From Zelopaecilomyces penicillatus (Eukaryota > Ascomycota > Sordariomycetes > Hypocreales > Pseudodiploosporaceae): a stretch of DNA of 64,000 nt. Position 1 is the stretch's first letter, and every line of letters starts with the position of its first letter. Below are positions 58,701-64,000 of the stretch, piece by piece. Made by a program: the position numbers and the translations under genes. The notes beneath the pieces are model-generated. The model was not told where the DNA came from and did not search any database. It worked only from the letters and a program-made list of their open reading frames with translations. The DNA is taken from contig VCCP01000008.1 in the NCBI GenBank assembly GCA_005765155.1, forward strand, positions 1,426,001 through 1,490,000, given 5' to 3'.

Positions 58701-60412
58701 CAATGGCAGCTTGTTCAAACCACACGGATATGGTTCAGTTGCTTGTTGAGTGTGGGCACAAGGATCTTGCAGTAAACCATGCTGGAAATCCCTTGATCTT
58801 CGCAGCGATCAATGGGAATCTAGAGGCTGTTAAGATTCTTGTCCAGCATGGAGCCGATGTGAAGGCCAAACGGGACAATGGGCTCACGGCACTGGACGAA
58901 GCAATTACATATGGCCATATTGATATATTTTCGTATCTTCTTAAGAATGGAGCAGAAATTTCAGGGGTTGATGAGTGGGGAGGAACGGCTTTGATTAGTT
59001 CTGTAAGCTCAGGCAATCTTGAGATATTTCGGTTGCTCCTGGAGGCCGGGTCTGATGTGACGATTGCAGATAATTATGGAACTACACCATTGATAATGGC
59101 AGCGATATATGGACGAACAGAAATGGCACGCGTTCTCATACAACAGGGAGCAGATGTTTCATCAAGAAATTGTGAAGGCACCACACCGCTAGCCTTTGCC
59201 GCACAAGGAGGACACGTTGAGTTATCGGAGCTTCTCATTGATGAGGGGGCAGATATCCTGGCCAAGACTCTAAAGGAGATGTCACCATTAAACTTGGCAT
59301 GTTTGAATGACCACACTCAGATGGTTAGATTGCTATTGGATAGAGGCGCGGACATTGCCACGGCAGATGATAAAGGGTGGACGCCGCTGCATTTTGCGGC
59401 ATTGTTTGGGCGGTCCGATATCGTCAAACTGCTTCTTGACCGTGGAGCCGACATGACAGCCATCAACAATTATGGGGACACCCCATTTCAGACTTCACTT
59501 CTTGGTCGTTATCATGAAGTGGTCAGCTTATTCATGGAGAGGAACGAGATAGATAATACTCAAGGAGAAGACGTTCAGGTAGCGTCACTCAGTTGGGCAG
59601 CCAGCATTGAAAATATGGAAATGATCAAATCTTTCCTCGAACAGGGGGTTGATGTCTCCAATGTAGGGGTGGATGGATCGACTGCCCTTCACCATGCAGC
59701 CTACTTTGGGCGTGTGGAGGCGGCCCGTCTACTGCTTGAGAGAGGAGCCAATTGCACGGCCACTGACGCGTACAGGATGACGCCTCTTCATGCCGCAGCT
59801 AGAGATGGAGAGCTTGAGTTTGTTGAACAATTATTCGAGATTTCAGACCCTGGCCTAGATTTACAGGACTCAATTGGGCGTACGGCGCTTCATTTGGCCT
59901 CGATGCGTGGACACCATGACGTTGTGCAGCTGCTTCTCACAAAGAACGCACAAGTGGACATTGAAGACTGTTATAACTCTACAGCTCTTTTCTTGGCGAT
60001 AAGAAATGGACATGATGGTGTCGTCGAACGGCTGCTTGCTGTTGGGAATATTGCTTTTGATGCTCTTGATGCGTTTGGAAGAACCCTTTTCTGGTGGGCT
60101 CAGCGGAGTAAGAGCGCCCGGGTTGTAGAGCTTCTCACCAACCTTTCCGATGAGGTAGGGATTCAATTGTTGGAGGAAAGCTTACCAGAACATGAAGGGG
60201 AGTCTGGAGAGGATGGTGATGTTGCAGAGTGGCAAACTTGGTGGTGCGATATTTGCACTCGGAGCATCAGTGGGAGTAAGTTGTACGAGTGCAGCAAGTG
60301 CAATGGAGGAGACTTTATAGTTTGCCTTGAGTGTTTTGCTTCGGGAGTGAAATGTGGACAGAGCTCACATGAGTGGCGGCTGATTGAGAGAGAGAAAGAG
60401 ACGGAAGAATAA
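55731..60412 (+). CDS. HeLo-NACHT-ankyrin-ZZ protein (fungal NLR-like STAND)
   Basis: Exons 55731..56379 and 56439..60412 encode 1540 residues; the 59-nt intron is GTGAGA...GCTGAC...TGAAAG. The N-terminal about 210 residues are a HeLo domain (GLAVGVIGLAGLFNTCIDA, YKEFKSESRSLTAQFQASKL, RFEQWGKAIGFG), a helical domain known from HET-S as a membrane-disrupting cell-death effector. A NACHT NTPase follows, Walker A GPAGFGKT at about 277 and Walker B FVIDGLDEC at about 372, then a winged-helix region (LLRWVAFAVRPLTVAEVSEAV). About 20-21 ankyrin repeats span residues 768-1454. The end is a ZZ-type zinc finger (CDIC...CSKC...CLEC, then C and H) at about 1485-1530. This layout senses through the repeats, oligomerises by NACHT and acts by HeLo. 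The ZZ end is unusual. Neighbours: cupredoxin upstream, DUF3632 downstream on the other strand. Confidence 0.93.
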
Positions 60413-60758
60413 GATTAGGTTGCTAAACATGGATCCAAGACACAGAGAAGACGGCAGGGAAAATAGATCTGGGACTTGAAAATGGCATATCAACAATATT
60501 ATTGTTTAAATTAAGTGGCTCTTTGTATACAGAGACAAAGTAAGGAGTGATGCGGTGGAGGTACACTGCCCGCGATCCGTAGCTCAAAATTGCTAATATG
60601 TTGACTCAAAATAACTGTCATGAGTTTTTACAAACTCCATTGAACTGCAGCTGGCTAGAACGAAGAGAGAAAAGGAGCAACTAAGCTGTCTTGCTGAGAC
60701 CATCCCCCGTCGTGGAAATGTCATCTTCCTCAACCACGCAAACGTCAGCTTAATATCG

Positions 60759-61704
60759 TCACTTCATCTGCTCGGGTTTATTTGACAGCTTTTGTGACCC
60801 AAGTCCAATTTCTGTTTCCGTCATCTTTCGCACTGCCTCATCGATTTCTGTGTGGATTGATGCACAAGGATTCTCACGAATCTCAACCAGCCGGCGTTTC
60901 CACCAACCCCAGCGCTCCAAGTTAAACCCCCTGGATCCAGGAAACAAGGGGCCTGTCCCGTACGGGTCGCCCTGATTCTCTTTTGGGGTCTCTGTGTTGA
61001 TGCCGAGAAGAGAATCTTCCAAGATTCGGGAACTGCTGCGTATCATCCATTCGCAGGCGACGCGGACTCGAGCGTAAAAAAGGGCTGGGGGGATAGATTC
61101 GTTATCTTCAAATCCAGCTCGTAGTTCCCATGTAGCGCAGTTATCGAAGTTTGTGATTCTTGAAGCATGTAATCTAGCAACAAAGGAATTCAGGTTCAGC
61201 CATTCCGACTGGGAAAATTCTCCTTCGTCTACATCGTTCCCCTCAGGGTTGAATGATGGACCTGAAGACAAATGTTAGCCAGCCTCTCCTAATTTAGGCT
61301 CACAAACACAAACTGGGCAGCGTACTGTAGTTCCAACTATCTCTCATCCGACTGCCAAATTCAGGGAGATGCTCCCAGGCAAGTCCAGCTTCACCAAGCT
61401 TGCTAATCGTTTTCACGAGGATATCCTGCCCGTGATGTTGAGGAGGGATACAGCTCGCGATGCGGATGATGGCCTGCCAGGCATTCCACACAAAAGTTCG
61501 AGATTCCTTACTTGATGAATCTTGAGGAGTAGACGCAATCAATTGAGTAGAAAAGCTGACTGCGCTCTCATCAACAGTGGATTCAGACGAGGAATTGAGA
61601 ACCGACTCAAAAATTTCTACAATGTCATAGGCTTCCTCACTGGACATGAGGCCAATGTCTTCGTCTTTGATACGTTCAAAGTTAGGCGGTGATTGAGATG
61701 ACAT
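60759..61704 (-). CDS. DUF3632 family protein
   Basis: Exons complement(60759..61261, 61326..61704) encode 293 residues; the 64-nt intron is GTACGC...CTTCAG. The start is taken at ATG 61704 (MSSQSPPNFERIKDED); an in-frame extension upstream lacks an ATG. Conserved fungal DUF3632 segments: TFVWNAWQAIIRIASCIPPQ followed by HHGQDILVKTISKLG; WLNLNSFVARLHASRITNFD then CATWELRAGFED; PALFYARVRVACEWMIRSSS; and the end RGFNLERWGWWKRRLVEIRE. Members are helical soluble proteins of unknown function, amplified in many filamentous fungi. It lies tail to tail with the NLR-like gene, 346 bp apart. No membrane or signal sequence. Confidence 0.85.
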
Positions 61705-62105
61705 GGCTTGAGAATTAAACGTAGGAGAAGAGTGTGCAGAGTAATCGAAGCCTGCCTTGTTGTTGGTGCCGACCTTTACAGTGGCAGAGACTACTATTGG
61801 CTGCACAGATTCCTTAGAGGCTCAGCGATGGCTTTGTGCGGAGGCTACGGTACTCAGGTATTTATTAGAAAAGATGCATCAACAGAGCAAAACGATGTCA
61901 GCAACTGCTTTGCCCACAGGCCAGCCTGGCTAAGTCATCGGCGAGGTGCACAGATTTTAAAGAAAATAATGATTAAATTTATCATTCTCAACCAAACCAG
62001 CATTCAAACGAGTCAGACAAATGTTATACAAAATACAGTTGCGCAATACTGGACAACGACAACGACAATACCAACAGAAACAAGCTCAGTACCGTCCGCT
62101 GCATC

Positions 62106-62738
62106 TCATTTGTACCACGGATCGGTTGGACGATCGTTGGCGCGTTCTGCCTCCAGGCGTCTTCGTTCGGCCTCTTCCTCATAGTATCTAAGATGAGTAT
62201 CATGGCGATCTCGATAATACTCTGCATCCCTGGTCGCACTTATTGCATTTGCTTCATGATTTTCGCGCTTGGCGGCAGTCTTGTAGGCGTATGGATGGTC
62301 TTTTAGAAAATCGCGACGGTGCGATGCGTGTCTACATATCCCAATCGTTAGAAAGTTTATTGCTCGTATTATTGTGTTTCAGTCGAGCACAGCAGGAGAC
62401 ATGACTTACGCATTGGTATCAGATGCTGCAGTTGCTGCAGGATCTAGTAACCTGTGATGTTGTTTTCGGGTGAGGACAGGATCAACGACACTTTTGTCGT
62501 GGTCCCGTGCGTAAGAGGAAGACTGCAAGCTGGCTTCCTTCTCATAAGCTTGCTCATAGATTCGAGTCGACTTATTGGCATCCTCAGTCCTCTCTTTGTA
62601 CCGAATGTAGTCCTGTTCAGCGGCCGCAGAAGGGTGATTGTTGCCATACGTTTCAGGATATTCCTTAACCCGCTGGCTGTCGTAGTACCGAAGTTCACGA
62701 TTCGTCATCCTCCGTACTTCATCGTACCTAGATCCCAT
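62106..62738 (-). CDS. Unrecognised charged helical protein
   Basis: Exons complement(62106..62331, 62410..62738) encode 184 residues; the 78-nt intron is GTAAGT...TATGTAG. The protein is rich in Arg, Glu, Tyr and His, with repeated RYYD/RYYE and YE-type words (RELRYYDSQRVKEYPE, DAEYYRDRHDTHLRYYEEEA, ERRRLEAERANDRP) and an end DPWYK. No signal peptide, membrane helix or known motif was seen; it should be a soluble, mainly alpha-helical protein. I do not recognise a family. Support for a real gene: good splice sites, a conserved-looking charge pattern across the splice, and a start directly behind an AT-rich leader. It lies 402 bp from the DUF3632 start and on the same strand. Confidence 0.68.
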
Positions 62739-63421
62739 GATTGCTGCAAGGAATTGGAAATGCGAAATGAATGAAAATAAAAAGAGAGGTAGAATGTGAG
62801 AAGGATAATTGTTTGATCTGCAAAGCCATCTACTTCACCGTGCGGTGATGCCACTTATATATAGGAAAACCCCGTTCGCGATCATAGCAATTTGATAGAG
62901 CTCCATTGGGAGTACGAAGTACATCTCTGCCAAATTCACATCTACCGCCGAATGCTACTCCCTTGACCACCGAACCTTGTTTGGGAGTCAGGATGAATCC
63001 GTTGATGCTTCGCGCTTGCACGGCCGCAGGCTCGGGAGACCTGGCGCTTAATGACTGGTTACCATTTCAAGATTGTACCTTGCTCTTGGCAGTGCGACAT
63101 GCCTTCTTGTGATTACTAAAATTAAATTATTCCAATCCCTTGACGCGCGGTTACCAGCTTGTTTTCCCCGCTATTTAGCGCGCGCCACGTCTGCAAGTCA
63201 CAATACCCCACCCTGGCCTGTCTTCTGCTCTTCTCTTCCAAAATTACCATTAATTAGGGGTGTTACCCTTTTCTAGCTCACCTCCGTCCTACAGTCTAGC
63301 TAGGGTCATCATCTCACTCCCCCATCGATTCGGAATTCCCTTACATCCTTACCTTTTGTTGTTCCAAACTCTGCCGATTTTCAGGTCAACTGCAGCCGTT
63401 CACCAGCTCTGCTTTGGAGAA

Positions 63422-64000
63422 ATGTCGCCTCCGATGCTGCTACATGATCTTCCACCCGAGCTGCTTAGCCTTCTGTTACATTCTTTGGATTCTCTTCATG
63501 ATCTACACTCGTTAATCCATGCATCAGCTCATTGTTTTCGAATTTTCAGACTTTCTTCGGGGCCCATCATCTCATCCATACTCAAAAATGCCATTCATCC
63601 GGCTGCACTACATGATGCCTTAGCCGTGCTGTACATTAGAGCGCACCCTGTCACGCAGGTACAACATCGTGGAACACTTTGGGGTTTTCTTGACGAATAC
63701 TTCAAACATGGTTCCGAATCTGTACTGATCACATTCCCGCGGGACATGGCGGGCATCATATCACTGTCGAGACTTCATGCCCAGATATCACGACTTGCAA
63801 ATGACTACGCTCGATATACTTTACAGGCACTCTATTCCGCTGAAGACGAACCAAAGGCAGTCTCAGGCTATGCCTCTGGTTATTCTGAGCTATCTGTTAC
63901 TGAGAAAGCAAGGGTTTACCGGGCATTCCTTCGATATGAACTCTACTCTCAATGCTTCCCTACCGATCCCAGAAGAGAAGCCGATTCTCTCTTTCCGGCA
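63422..64000 (+). CDS. F-box-like protein, 5' part, cut by window end
   Basis: An open frame from ATG 63422 stays open to the last base (193 codons). The start MLLHDLPPELLSLLLHSLDS, followed by LHDLHSLIHASAHCFRIF, is an F-box-like helix: the LPxELLxxLL core and a Leu/His-rich second helix. The following helical region (SSGPIISSILKNAIHPAALHD, ITFPRDMAGIISLSRLHAQI) is typical of large fungal F-box-like proteins of unknown substrate. F-box proteins recruit substrates to SCF ubiquitin ligases. A possible donor CAG|GTACAA occurs at about 63657, but reading through stays open, so I keep one exon. The C-terminal part is beyond the window. Confidence 0.75.
   Translation, partial: MSPPMLLHDLPPELLSLLLHSLDSLHDLHSLIHASAHCFRIFRLSSGPIISSILKNAIHPAALHDALAVLYIRAHPVTQVQHRGTLWGFLDEYFKHGSESVLITFPRDMAGIISLSRLHAQISRLANDYARYTLQALYSAEDEPKAVSGYASGYSELSVTEKARVYRAFLRYELYSQCFPTDPRREADSLFPA

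Overview
The window is nuclear DNA of a filamentous ascomycete, most likely a sordariomycete of the order Hypocreales. Evidence: genes are split by short introns (about 50-125 nt) with GTANGT-like donors, CTAAC/CTGAC branch points and CAG/TAG acceptors; leaders are pyrimidine-rich; and the gene set is typical of these fungi (PTH11-like receptor, HeLo-NACHT-ankyrin protein, GPI-anchored aspartic protease, DUF3632 and DUF7598 proteins, TAGGTA-rich spacers). No bacterial operon, rRNA, convincing tRNA, CRISPR array or intact transposon was seen. Order-level placement is inference from style and gene content.

Layout. 1-12 kb: GET1 (-) and an ECM9/PTAR1-like prenyltransferase alpha subunit (+) share a 281-bp divergent promoter; then a decayed class-3 lipase relic, a GPI-anchored aspartic protease and a vacuolar amino-acid transporter of the AVT/SLC38 type. 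12-27 kb is gene-poor: a 33-residue two-exon Cys-rich microprotein, RHO1 (-) with a GC-AG intron, mitochondrial uL24m (MRPL40), UreG, and a secreted 12-cysteine protein built from two six-Cys modules. 27-42 kb: a PTH11-like receptor with a (GAA)20 tail, APC4 and GTR2 tail to tail, PCF11 (-) and a DUF7598 membrane protein (-). 45-52 kb: a conserved fungal membrane protein, the golgin RUD3 (-), NOP15 (-) and a compact SMN orthologue (+). 54-64 kb: a secreted cupredoxin, a 1540-residue HeLo-NACHT-ankyrin-ZZ protein, a DUF3632 protein (-), an unrecognised charged protein (-) and the start of an F-box-like gene running off the end.

Most genes are single-copy housekeeping functions (TA-protein insertion, prenylation, Rho/cell-wall signalling, mitochondrial translation, urease maturation, APC/C, TORC1, 3' end processing, Golgi tethering, 60S biogenesis, snRNP assembly). 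The lineage-specific, surface-facing or immunity-like genes sit in or beside the long spacers. The 54-62 kb block is the best candidate for a little-described system: a large fungal NLR-like protein with an unusual C-terminal ZZ finger beside a DUF3632 gene.

Exon boundaries were derived by hand from splice consensus, reading-phase continuity and family expectation; every spliced model closes in frame. Function assignments rest on recognised motifs, not on database searches.
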